Shown here: positions 14,954 through 24,075 of the stretch, in pieces
Layout of the letters: every line of letters starts with the position of its first letter
Position numbering within the stretch: the stretch's first letter is position 1
From: Candidatus Hydrogenedentota bacterium
Lineage (GTDB): Bacteria; Hydrogenedentota; Hydrogenedentia; Hydrogenedentales; JAJRTN01
Length of the DNA stretch: 40,871 nucleotides
Direction of reading: 5' to 3'
Assembly (NCBI GenBank): GCA_024278275.1
Contig: JAJRTN010000192.1
Location: 1-40,871 of the forward strand
Made by a program: the position numbers and the translations under genes
Notes under the pieces: model-generated
Told to the model about the DNA's origin: nothing
What the model saw: the letters and a program-made list of their open reading frames with translations, nothing else
Databases searched by the model: none

Positions 14954-15523
14954 TTAAGGGCCAAAAAGCGGGTCGTGCCACATGGAAAGCACACCACCGG
15001 GATTGAGGTAAATCAGGCCGATCAGCAAGCCCAGCACGGCAAAGAGACCGACGACAATCATGAGGTTCTTGGTGGCGGGAGAGGCGGCCGCACGTGTCTT
15101 CATCAACTCGGGAACAATCACCTTCTCCCCGGCCTGAACGCGGCGGAGTTTGTCTTGAAGCATGCCGAGGCACTCGTTGATGGTGATGAAGGAGCGGTGC
15201 CATTCGTTTTGCAGCTTCTTTACCGCCACCTCGGATTGCGCATAGATCGCCTCCAGGTTGGTGGCCCCGGAAACGATGTTCATCGTGTTGGGATCGAGGC
15301 TGTAATCGGACTGGAGGGTTTCCTTTAATACCCGGTGTTCCCGCGCGAGCTTGCTCTTGATCTTCAGGAATTCGTTCTCAAGCTGCGCCTTATTGGCGCC
15401 GGGACTTGGGTAGGAAGACATGATGTTGTTGAACAGGAGCCAATCGTTGAGAAATTCGTGGCAGAGCTCTACGCGGCGAGCGAAGAGATCCATCATCTGT
15501 TGCTGTTTCTTACTTGGTGCCAT
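14954..15523 (-). CDS. hypothetical protein, coiled coil with C-terminal membrane anchor
   Basis: A 189-aa protein of unknown family. The first ~140 residues are predominantly helical and charged (LLFNNIMSSYPSPGANKAQL, then ENEFLKIKSKLAREHRVLKE), consistent with a soluble helical domain. A single TM helix lies at about residues 153-173 (LMIVVGLFAVLGLLIGLIYL), leaving a short C-terminal tail, so it is a tail-anchored protein with the bulk in the cytoplasm. Start at 15523 has GGAG about 12 bases upstream; a longer frame to 15556 exists. A strong promoter lies just upstream. The HU-family gene follows 47 bases downstream. Confidence 0.7.
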   Translation of the reverse strand: MAPSKKQQQMMDLFARRVELCHEFLNDWLLFNNIMSSYPSPGANKAQLENEFLKIKSKLAREHRVLKETLQSDYSLDPNTMNIVSGATNLEAIYAQSEVAVKKLQNEWHRSFITINECLGMLQDKLRRVQAGEKVIVPELMKTRAAASPATKNLMIVVGLFAVLGLLIGLIYLNPGGVLSMWHDPLFGP

Positions 15524-15570
15524 GGTGTGCAATGCTCCTATTCGGGCTGTTCCCACCGGGTGATGGCCTT

Positions 15571-15599
15571 AATCTAGCACAGCGAAGAACGTGTGTCAA
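15571..15599 (-). promoter_or_regulatory. near-consensus sigma-70 promoter for the 15523 gene and HU
   Basis: On the minus strand TTGACA (15599-15594), a 17-base spacer and TAGATT (15576-15571). The -35 is perfect and the -10 matches four of six. The start codon is about 48 bases downstream of the -10. Confidence 0.7.
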
Positions 15600-15967
15600 A
15601 CTTGTTCGCCCTGTATAAGTTAAAGCTGCTAAAGCTGTTAGAACGTAAACGGCCGCCCCCCATCCGACTGAACGCAAACCGATCATCCGTCACACGGGTA
15701 CGGGAACATGTCCAGCCAAGGTTCGAATTGACAAGGGTGAGAAGCCATCACTTCTTTCGGTTTTAAACTCCGCCTACGTACCGTCAGCCGACCCGAGCAG
15801 CGGCTCGCCATCCTGCTCTGGAAACTCAACCTGCCCTGCCCAACAAACCAAAGTTGATCTGAATTAGTAGTGGAGAGAATCGACCAAAATCCCCAAGTTT
15901 CCTAGAAAAAAACGACGCTCACATGGCGTAACTGCGGAAAATGGGTTAGAAAGCGAGACTGCGCCTC
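15600..15967. other. intergenic region, possible transposase remnant
   Basis: No intact gene. A short plus-strand frame at about 15769-15830 reads LRLRTVSRPEQRLAILLWKL, which faintly resembles the N-terminal segment of some DDE transposases (EQRLAI.LW.L). It is followed by a stop within about 10 codons. This is a weak trace and may be chance. Confidence 0.25.
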
Positions 15968-16612
15968 CTATCGGCTGGCCCAAAGCATGCCACGCTTCAT
16001 GATCTCGAAGACCTCGGGAACATCGAAATCAGCGGCGACGTGGCCGAGGGCGGAGTAGAAGACACGCCCCTCCCCCCACGGGCGTTTCCAAATGACCGGC
16101 ATGACGCAGCCCTCGACCCAGGGAATGTGTTCGCCCGATACGGTGGTGGTGGCGAGCACTTCGTTGGAGGGGTCGACGTGCATGTAGTACTGTTCGGAGG
16201 TGACGGAGAAATCGTTCAGACCGGCGACGATGGGATCGTCTTTTTTAACGATATTCACATCATAATCAATAATACCCCCCGGGTGATCGACGAACTGTCC
16301 GCCCGTCATGAATTGATAGGCGCAATTCATGCGGAAGGAATCGCACATGCCGCCGTGCCACCCGGCGATGCCGACACCGCTCTTGACGGCTTCGAGCAGC
16401 CCGGCCTCCTGTTCCGGGGTGATCTCGCCCATGGTCACGCAGAGGACGACGAGATCCTGGCGCATCATCTTGGCTTCGTCCGTGTATACGTGCATGGTGT
16501 CGGACACCTCAACCTCGTAACCTTCGTGCTCCAGGAAAGGCACGAAGCGTTCGATACACGCTTTCGGTTCGTGACCGTCCCAGCCGCCCCAAACGAGCAA
16601 TGCTGATTTCAT
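15968..16612 (-). CDS. ThuA-like domain protein (class I glutamine amidotransferase fold)
   Basis: A 214-aa single-domain protein of the ThuA family, associated with trehalose or other sugar use, and frequent in Planctomycetes-like genomes. Diagnostic segments are [13 protein letters not shown] at the N-terminus, the [15 protein letters not shown] motif, the VDHPGG segment and [13 protein letters not shown] near the C-terminus. No catalytic Cys-His-Glu triad is expected in this family. The ATG at 16612 has AAAGGAG five bases upstream, which excludes the longer frame to 16756. It is the last of the minus-strand genes, about 89 bases after the methyltransferase. Confidence 0.9.
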   Translation of the reverse strand: MKSALLVWGGWDGHEPKACIERFVPFLEHEGYEVEVSDTMHVYTDEAKMMRQDLVVLCVTMGEITPEQEAGLLEAVKSGVGIAGWHGGMCDSFRMNCAYQFMTGGQFVDHPGGIIDYDVNIVKKDDPIVAGLNDFSVTSEQYYMHVDPSNEVLATTTVSGEHIPWVEGCVMPVIWKRPWGEGRVFYSALGHVAADFDVPEVFEIMKRGMLWASR

Positions 16613-16701
16613 GATGGCTCCTTTCGTGCGTCTCGGGGGCACCTGTTCGATGCTGCTTACAGGAGTGGGCCTTTGAAAGCCGTCCTTTCGCAAATGGCAC
16701 C

Positions 16702-17292
16702 CTACCGAGAGTCCTTGTCCGCGGCGTAGACCGTGCAGGGTGGAAAATTGGCCCACACGATGCGCGTCTCGGTAACCTTGCCAAACTTGGCGGGGAGTTT
16801 GTGCTTGAGAAAACGCCGTCCCCCCGGCACGAGGGGGCTGAAAAGGTAGGCGAAGGTGACAAAGCGCCCCCCCGGCGCAAGGGCGTCGTAGGTAGCATTG
16901 AGGATTTCATCCTGCAATGCCTCGTCAAAGTTGGTCCAGGGAAGACCGGACACAATGGTGTCGCAGTGTTCATGGCCGGCCTCGCGCAGGTACTTGATCG
17001 CATTCTGGGCGCCGTCATGGATCACCGTCGCCTCGGGGCACCGGGCACGGGTGGCCTGAACGAAACCCGGATTCACTTCCAGGGCGATGAAGTGGGCGTC
17101 GGCCGGTTTCTTACGGAGAATGGCCTCGGTGAACACGCCGGTACCGGGGCCGTATTCAACGATGACCCTGCCTTGGGGCACCCCGGCCATGTCGGTCACG
17201 GCGTCGGCCAGAAGGCGGGAACTGGGGGCAATGGCTCCCGTGCTTCGATTGGCCACGACGGCCTCCTTGAGGAACCTCAGCGTACTCAACAC
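16702..17292 (-). CDS. SAM-dependent methyltransferase, phospholipid N-methyltransferase (PmtA)-like
   Basis: A 196-aa class I methyltransferase. [20 protein letters not shown] is the characteristic N-terminus of PmtA-type enzymes, which convert phosphatidylethanolamine to phosphatidylcholine at the membrane. Motif I is [16 protein letters not shown], followed by the acidic end of strand 2 (LEVNPGF) and SGLPWTNF in the position of motif IV. RNA adenine dimethylases share parts of this core, so that alternative is not excluded. The GTG at 17292 is favoured by AGGAG about 11 bases upstream; the frame extends to 17415 without similarity. It follows cheB by 156 bases. Confidence 0.8.
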   Translation of the reverse strand: MLSTLRFLKEAVVANRSTGAIAPSSRLLADAVTDMAGVPQGRVIVEYGPGTGVFTEAILRKKPADAHFIALEVNPGFVQATRARCPEATVIHDGAQNAIKYLREAGHEHCDTIVSGLPWTNFDEALQDEILNATYDALAPGGRFVTFAYLFSPLVPGGRRFLKHKLPAKFGKVTETRIVWANFPPCTVYAADKDSR

Positions 17293-17448
17293 GGGCGACT
17301 CTTCTCCTGTCGATTTTACCGGCCTTTCGCGTGTTGCGAAACGCGGAATCCATGAACGGCGGTCATTTTGCCACAGGGGCGCGAAAAGGCACAAATCAGC
17401 GGCGCAAAGGGGCATGAAATACCTATTTTCCCATGATGCCCGAACCTG

Positions 17449-19001
<1,553 letters not shown>

Positions 19002-19002
19002 T

Positions 19003-19380
19003 TCACCCTCCCAGAAGGTCTTCGATGACCTCTTTCAGTTTCTCGGGCGTAAAGGGTTTACGCAGATATGCACGCACCCCCTTGGCCTTAAGCTCCTCGA
19101 TTCGCGTGGTGCTGCCCTCCGTGGAAATCACGACCACGGGCAGCGCGGCCAAGTCATCGTCGGCCCGCATCCGTTCGATCATTTCCACGCCGTTCATGAC
19201 GGGCATGTTGATGTCGGTCAGCACCAGGTCCACCCACTGTTCACGAAGGACATCCAATCCCTCCTGGCCGTTCGCGGCGGTATGCAATTCCCCCAAGTCC
19301 AGGCCGGACATCTTCAGGGTCTTGGAAATCACCGCGCGAACCGTGTCTGAATCATCCACAATCAGGATGTTATAGGCCAT
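19003..19380 (-). CDS. cheY: CheY-like response regulator (first copy)
   Basis: A 125-aa stand-alone receiver domain. The acidic pair is Asp9-Asp10 (ILIVDDSD), the phosphoacceptor Asp56 lies in LVLTDINMPVMNG, and the conserved Thr/Ser and Lys appear in PVVVISTEGS and LRKPFTPEKL. No output domain. AAAGGAG precedes the ATG by six bases. It is followed with a one-base gap by a CheX-like phosphatase. The second CheY at 22409-22780 is diverged from it. Confidence 0.95.
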   Translation of the reverse strand: MAYNILIVDDSDTVRAVISKTLKMSGLDLGELHTAANGQEGLDVLREQWVDLVLTDINMPVMNGVEMIERMRADDDLAALPVVVISTEGSTTRIEELKAKGVRAYLRKPFTPEKLKEVIEDLLGG

Positions 19381-19400
19381 CCCTGTCTCCTTTATGCGCC

Positions 19401-19509
19401 ATTTACGAAAAGACGGTTTTCAACGGGACCGCCACGGGTACCCCACCGGGACCAAGAGCAGCCCCACGGATGTCCCGTGAATAATCCATTTCTTTTCTCT
19501 TTCGCAAAT
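19401..19509. repeat. degenerate relative of the TIR element, between cheY and HDOD
   Basis: The ends ATTTACGAAAAG (19401-19412) and CTTTCGCAAAT (19499-19509) are inverted copies with one mismatch and one gap, and nearly match the termini of the 138-bp element at 32370-32507. Inside lies another inverted pair, ACGGGAC near 19433 and GTCCCGT near 19472. It fills most of a 148-bp intergenic gap. Confidence 0.5.
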
Positions 19510-19515
19510 GCCTTT

Positions 19516-20367
19516 TCAGGGGGTACGGGAAAACTGGGGAGCCATATCCTCCAGGTCCGCCAGCATCCCGCACGTTACCTGCTCCGCGATTTTATTGTTT
19601 AGCCCAAGACGATCCACAACATCCTGGGAAGGCCGATAGTTAAGTCCGTCCACGCCGACGCCCAGACCGCACTCGATGCTCAGAATGTCCACGATATGAA
19701 CCAGATCCGTCGCCAACGTATCGTCGTCGGCCTCATCGGGCTGGTGATGCCACCGGGTAACATGGACCACCTCGGCCGGTATCCCCCATTCGGTGAGGAG
19801 GGCCGCGCCGACTTCGGCGTGGTCGATGCCCAACACTTCACACTCGGCCCGTTCAAAAGATACCCGCTTTTCCCGCGCCACGTTGACAATGGCATCGCCA
19901 TCGATTTCAAGGAAAGTTCCGAGGACAATCTTGCCGATGTCATGAAGCAGCCCCGCAGTAAAGACACATTGGGGCACCTCTCGTTTCAGCGTTTTGGCCA
20001 AACGTTCCGCACCCATGGCCACGGCAGCCAAATGCTGCAACAGTTGGCCGGCGGAGAGATCATAGCCGCGTATGGGTTGTTTCGCGTAAGGATATATCGC
20101 CGAGGTAAGTACGAGCTGAAGCAACCGTTGTGTTCCAAACAGCACGCCCGCGTCACGGAGGGACACCACCTTGCGCGGCCCCGCGAAGTAGGCGGAATTG
20201 GCCATGCGAAGCACCTCGGCAGTGAGGCCGGGATCGAGTTCCACGGCGGCCATGATCTCCCCCACGCCCATGTCCGGGTCCTGCACGAGCCGCAGCACTT
20301 TCATAACGGCCGCCGGCAGACCGGGGACGGTGGGCACCTTGGCCAAAATCTCTTCTCGCATTGTCAC
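19516..20367 (-). CDS. HDOD-domain protein
   Basis: A 283-aa protein made of an HDOD domain, a catalytically degenerate HD-type fold used in signalling. The opening ILAKVPTVPGLPAAVMKVLR is the standard start, DLDPGLTAEV-like (ELDPGLTAEVLRMANSAYF) follows, and AGLLHDIGKIVLG carries the HD pair. HDOD proteins are often encoded in chemosensory clusters and coupled to CheA or CheY. The GTG at 20367 has GGGAG seven bases upstream; the ATG at 20361 is two codons later and 15 bases from it. The longer frame to 20472 overlaps cheD and is rejected. Confidence 0.9.
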   Translation of the reverse strand: MTMREEILAKVPTVPGLPAAVMKVLRLVQDPDMGVGEIMAAVELDPGLTAEVLRMANSAYFAGPRKVVSLRDAGVLFGTQRLLQLVLTSAIYPYAKQPIRGYDLSAGQLLQHLAAVAMGAERLAKTLKREVPQCVFTAGLLHDIGKIVLGTFLEIDGDAIVNVAREKRVSFERAECEVLGIDHAEVGAALLTEWGIPAEVVHVTRWHHQPDEADDDTLATDLVHIVDILSIECGLGVGVDGLNYRPSQDVVDRLGLNNKIAEQVTCGMLADLEDMAPQFSRTP

Positions 20368-20383
20368 GATGGATCTCCCTGCA

Positions 20384-20863
20384 CTATTCGAGGTCGCGCT
20401 CCACGCCCTTGGATTTGATGACGGTCCGGCCCGTATCCATGTAAAGAAGCATGGTCCGGGCAACGGACCCACCCGTATCCTCGGCGGAAATCAGAATGTC
20501 ATTTTTCCATAGTACCTTGCGTAAGACAACCTTGTTGCGGTCACCAATGCGAAACGTGTTGCTGTCGTCAAGAAGTTTCGCGGCACCTGCCAGCTTAGCC
20601 ACCAATCGTGATTTCTGGGCACCCATATTCAACAACTCCTGAATCAGCAGGGGCACCCCCGTATCGGTGAACATGCAGGGCGCTTTTTTCGCCCGTTCCT
20701 TGTCAATCTTGGACAGGGGCAACATGCAATGTATCAGGCCGCCCACCTGTGCCACGGGGTCATGGAGCGTAAGTCCCACACAAGACCCCAGCGAGTAGGT
20801 GATCAAAATGTCCGACGGATTATTGGACACCTTCATGTCTGAAATGCCCACGGTTATTTGCAC
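20384..20863 (-). CDS. cheD: chemoreceptor glutamine deamidase CheD (first copy)
   Basis: Deamidates receptor glutamines and, in Gram-positives, assists CheC. The 159-aa protein has the catalytic triad in ITYSLGSCVGLTLHDP and GGLIHCMLP: Thr22, Cys28 and His45. GRNKV-like (RIGDRNKVVLRKVLWKNDI) and DTGGSVARTM are the other family signatures. GTG start at 20863 chosen for GGAAGGGA about seven bases upstream and for giving the standard CheD N-terminus; the open frame runs on to 20908. CheR precedes it after a 145-base gap with no gene. Confidence 0.93.
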   Translation of the reverse strand: MQITVGISDMKVSNNPSDILITYSLGSCVGLTLHDPVAQVGGLIHCMLPLSKIDKERAKKAPCMFTDTGVPLLIQELLNMGAQKSRLVAKLAGAAKLLDDSNTFRIGDRNKVVLRKVLWKNDILISAEDTGGSVARTMLLYMDTGRTVIKSKGVERDLE

Positions 20864-21008
20864 ATCATGTCCCTTCCCCGCACCGCGGCCTGATGAATAT
20901 GGACCCACAAACCTGGTCTCTCGCGTTCACTAGAAATAACTTGGTACCATTTACGGGAATTCGTCAGGGGCGCGTCCTTCATATGCGGCACAAAAACATA
21001 ACGCTGTA

Positions 21009-21812
21009 TTACGCTTTCTTGTATACGGCAGGTTGCATGGACTTGAACGGAGCGTTCAGGCCCGTAAGACTCTCGGAATGGCCCACCATGAGGTAACCCC
21101 CGGGGCGCAGAAGCCGGTGAATTTCCATCACCAGCCGGGTGCGGACAACATGGTCGAAATAGATCATCACGTTTCGGCAGAACACCACATCCATGGGCCC
21201 CTTCATGGGGAATGGCGGCGTGGACAGGTTGATCCGGTTGAAGGAGATAAGCCTTCGTAACTCGGGCTTGACGGTATACACGGCTTCGCCGCCCCGCGCG
21301 GGAGGGTGAAAGTACTTGACGAGCAAGCGCTCCGGTATACGCTCCGTTTTGTTGGCCGGGTAGGCACCCTTCCGCGCGATGTCGAGCACTCGGGTGGAAA
21401 TATCGGTGGCGAGAATTTTCAGGTCCACATTGCCCCCCTGGAATGCCTCCAGGGCGGTCATGGCGAGGCAATAGGGTTCTTCGCCGGTTGAACTGGCGGC
21501 GCACCAGATACGAAAGCGCGACTGTCCCTGCTTGCGCCATTCCGCCAACAAATCGGCCAAGAGATCAAAATGGGCGGCCTCGCGGTAAAAGCTGGTCACG
21601 TTGGTCGAGATGGCGTCCAGCAATTGCACCAACTCATTGCCTTTCTCATCCTGTTTCACAAAGGCGAGATAGGCTTCATAATCTTCTATGTTCAACGCGC
21701 GCATGCGTTTACCGACACGTGCCGCAACCAAGGCGACTTTCTGGGGGCCCAGTGAGATACCGCTCTTTTCGTAGACCAGCTTTTGAAACTGTTCAAACGT
21801 TCTCTGGTCCAT
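21009..21812 (-). CDS. cheR: chemotaxis protein methyltransferase CheR
   Basis: Transfers methyl groups from SAM to receptor glutamates. The 267-aa protein has the N-terminal helical domain (FEQFQKLVYEKSGISLG), then STNVTSFYRE, the SAM-binding CAASSTGEEPYCLAMTA, ATDISTRVLDIARKG, and CRNVMIYFDHVVRTRLV, all CheR hallmarks. Length is normal. ATG at 21812 is used rather than the TTG one codon upstream; GGGAG lies nine bases before the ATG. It lies between the two CheD genes. Confidence 0.97.
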   Translation of the reverse strand: MDQRTFEQFQKLVYEKSGISLGPQKVALVAARVGKRMRALNIEDYEAYLAFVKQDEKGNELVQLLDAISTNVTSFYREAAHFDLLADLLAEWRKQGQSRFRIWCAASSTGEEPYCLAMTALEAFQGGNVDLKILATDISTRVLDIARKGAYPANKTERIPERLLVKYFHPPARGGEAVYTVKPELRRLISFNRINLSTPPFPMKGPMDVVFCRNVMIYFDHVVRTRLVMEIHRLLRPGGYLMVGHSESLTGLNAPFKSMQPAVYKKA

Positions 21813-21875
21813 CAATGAGGACTCCCGCGGACGCGCCCGGTGCCGTTCGCCATGTCATGTTGGCACCACAGGGTG

Positions 21876-22379
21876 CTATGCATGCTCCGATAAAACCCAA
21901 TCACCGGCCCGAAGTTTATGTACTTTCAACACCATAAGATGCCCGGTGCCCGTGTCAAAAGCCACCTTTCTGCCCACGGAGCCGCCCGTATCCCATGACG
22001 CGACATGGATGTTCCTCCGTTCAAGCACTTCCAGGGCCACGGCGACGTTCTCCGCGCCCATGTCGGGTCCGACCGCGTCTCTCGGGCGTCCGCCACCCAG
22101 TACCTGCGCGACAAGATCCCGCCGCCGCGAACCGGCCTTCTCCATCATGTTGATCAATTCGATGGTCGCCACATTGCCATACTTGGGTGTCGCCCTGGCC
22201 GGGTCGCTTACCCTCGGAAAGAGGAAATGGTTCATGGCACCGATGCGGCGCTCCGAGTCCCACAGGCTCACGGCGACACATACGCCCACCACGGTGCTGA
22301 CCGTAGACCGCGCCTTGGAACAGTAGATGTACCCCGGTTGCAGATAGTACTGAATGGGTTGTGCAACTTCATGGCTCAT
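21876..22379 (-). CDS. cheD: chemoreceptor glutamine deamidase CheD (second copy)
   Basis: A second, diverged CheD of 167 aa. The catalytic cysteine (Cys34) lies in VSTVVGVCVAVSLWDSE, with GVC in place of the usual GSC, and His51 in GAMNHFLFPR. Ser28 is where the usual threonine sits. It keeps RNIHVASWDTGGSVGRKV in place of the late DTGG signature. The ATG at 22379 opens after a weak AGGG. Having two CheD copies in one operon suggests two receptor classes or different partners, since CheD also binds CheC-type phosphatases. Confidence 0.88.
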   Translation of the reverse strand: MSHEVAQPIQYYLQPGYIYCSKARSTVSTVVGVCVAVSLWDSERRIGAMNHFLFPRVSDPARATPKYGNVATIELINMMEKAGSRRRDLVAQVLGGGRPRDAVGPDMGAENVAVALEVLERRNIHVASWDTGGSVGRKVAFDTGTGHLMVLKVHKLRAGDWVLSEHA

Positions 22380-22408
22380 GGCGGACGCCCTATGGGGATT
22401 TCGGCGCC

Positions 22409-22780
22409 TCAGCCACCGCCGGCCTTGGCAATCATCTCCTGGATCTTGCTCACAATGGCGTTGGGCTCAAAGGGTTTGATGATGTAGTTCTGGGCGCCCG
22501 CTTTAAGCGCTTCAATGACCCGGCCCTTTTCCGCCTCGGTGGTGACCATGATAATCGGCATGGTTTTGCCGTTTGCCCGGATGGCGCGCACGGCGTCGAT
22601 GCCAAGCATGTTCGGCATGTTCCAATCCATCAGGACCACGTCATAGTCGGTACCGGACGTGGCTTCAACGGCTTCCTTGCCATCCGCCGCCTGATCGACA
22701 TCCGTTATGCCGGCGCGGCCCAAAGCACCGATAAGAACCTTGCGCATCACCGCGGAGTCATCGACCACAAGTGCTTTCAT
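22409..22780 (-). CDS. cheY: CheY-like response regulator (second copy)
   Basis: A 123-aa stand-alone receiver. The acidic pair is Asp7-Asp8 (LVVDDSA), the phosphoacceptor Asp52 in LMDWNMP, with IIMVTTEAEKG and IIKPFEP supplying Thr and Lys. AAAGGA precedes the ATG. It sits after cheX and before the second cheD. Compared with the copy at 19003-19380 it has the motility-type DWNMP motif, so it is the more CheY-like of the two. Confidence 0.95.
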   Translation of the reverse strand: MKALVVDDSAVMRKVLIGALGRAGITDVDQAADGKEAVEATSGTDYDVVLMDWNMPNMLGIDAVRAIRANGKTMPIIMVTTEAEKGRVIEALKAGAQNYIIKPFEPNAIVSKIQEMIAKAGGG

Positions 22781-22851
22781 ACTGATTCCTTTCCTATCAT
22801 TTCACAAACCCATGATTGCTTCGGCGTGCGGTCAATTCAACAACCCGCGCC

Positions 22852-23334
22852 TCAGCCATCGCCCTCGGGGGTTTTTTCAAAGGTTACCCGAAGTGAGAAT
22901 GAGCCCAAATCACTGTCAAAGGGTACTTCGAGCCAAATCGAACCCGAAGGATAATCGATATTGTAACTGTTCCCCCGGACCACGGTAGGCAAACTCAGAT
23001 CGATGGGTTCCTCGTCGCCCGTGTTCAGCTTGGCCTTGGCGCCGCCCGCCACAATGTTCACCATTTCCGCAATGGCGTCCGACACAGTGTCATCCAGCAC
23101 CTTGATGTCCGTCCCCAGGAGTTGGTTGACCATGTTCAACGCGGTATCGAGGGGGAAAGACAGGGCCACCATGCCCCGCGCCATGCCGCTGAGCCCTATG
23201 AGTGCCATGATGTGACGTGGATTGGCCTGATCCTTGGCAAGCCCCACATCGCCCCGGGTTGCCCTGGCACCGAGCATGGTGGTGAAGAGGTCATAGGTAG
23301 CCTCAATAAACGGATTGATGTACTCCACTTTCAT
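22852..23334 (-). CDS. cheX: CheX-family chemotaxis phosphatase
   Basis: A 160-aa CheX-type CheY-P phosphatase. The opening VEYINPFIEATYDLFTTML matches the classic CheX N-terminus, and the catalytic Glu-x-x-Asn pair lies in DAIAEMVNIVAGGAKAKL. It resembles T. maritima CheX more closely than the 18537-19001 protein does. The ATG at 23334 is used; a TTG three codons upstream is also possible. The gap to cheW (168 bases) contains a poor promoter candidate, TTGTCA with TAAGAA 17 bases away on the minus strand. It probably acts on the neighbouring CheY. Confidence 0.92.
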   Translation of the reverse strand: MKVEYINPFIEATYDLFTTMLGARATRGDVGLAKDQANPRHIMALIGLSGMARGMVALSFPLDTALNMVNQLLGTDIKVLDDTVSDAIAEMVNIVAGGAKAKLNTGDEEPIDLSLPTVVRGNSYNIDYPSGSIWLEVPFDSDLGSFSLRVTFEKTPEGDG

Positions 23335-23502
23335 CAGACACAATCGCCTTCCATGTTATGCCATTGGCAACAAAACCCGGCTCAACAAGACCGCCCTTTC
23401 CCCCTCTATGTTGCGGTTTTCTTAAGCGGAAGCAGAAAACATGACAAAATTATTGACGTCTTGATTTCGTGCCGGCAACCTTCATGACCTATCCAGGCAC
23501 CC

Positions 23503-24033
23503 TTACCACGCCTGATTGGCCTCGCTCTCCTTCAACAAGTGCAACTCACCCGCGGTCAGGATCTGGTTCACATCGAGGAGAATCACCACCGCCTCGTCCA
23601 CCTTGGCCATGGCGAGAATAAAAGCGGTATCCACCGAGGCGCCAAAGGCCGGAGCAGGCTCGATCTGGCTTTCCGCAATGTCCAAGACCTCGGAGACTTC
23701 GTCCACCAGTACACCCATGGTAAGGGGACCTTCGGGGCCCTCAACCCGCACCACGATGATACAGGTGCGATCCGTATCCTCTCGTGCTTCCATCTGGAGT
23801 TTCCGGCGCAGATCGACCACGGGAATCACTTTGCCCCGCAGGTTGATCACACCGCGCACAAAGGCGGGAGTCCTGGGCACGGGAGTGATGCTCATGAGGC
23901 CGATAATCTCCTGCACCTTGAGTATCTCGATACTGTAGGTTTCACCACGAAGGCGGAAAGTTAGGTATTTGCCGGCCAGCCCCGCCAAGTTCCCGTGCGT
24001 CCGGCCGTCGGTGTTTTCCCGGTTCTCACGCAT
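23503..24033 (-). CDS. cheW: chemotaxis coupling protein CheW
   Basis: Scaffold that links receptors to CheA. The 176-aa protein has the CheW fold: YLTFRLRGETYSIEILKVQE, the receptor-contact MSITPVPRTPAFVRGVINLR, GKVIPVVDLRRKL and MGVLVDEVSEVLDI. About 20 polar residues precede the domain. GAAGGG lies upstream of the ATG. It follows cheA by 42 bases. It is the only CheW in the window, besides the CheW-like domain at the end of CheA. Confidence 0.96.
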   Translation of the reverse strand: MRENRENTDGRTHGNLAGLAGKYLTFRLRGETYSIEILKVQEIIGLMSITPVPRTPAFVRGVINLRGKVIPVVDLRRKLQMEAREDTDRTCIIVVRVEGPEGPLTMGVLVDEVSEVLDIAESQIEPAPAFGASVDTAFILAMAKVDEAVVILLDVNQILTAGELHLLKESEANQAW

Positions 24034-24075
24034 TAAGTTCCCTTCTTTCGGGTTCCCCTGCCCAAGGTGGTTTGC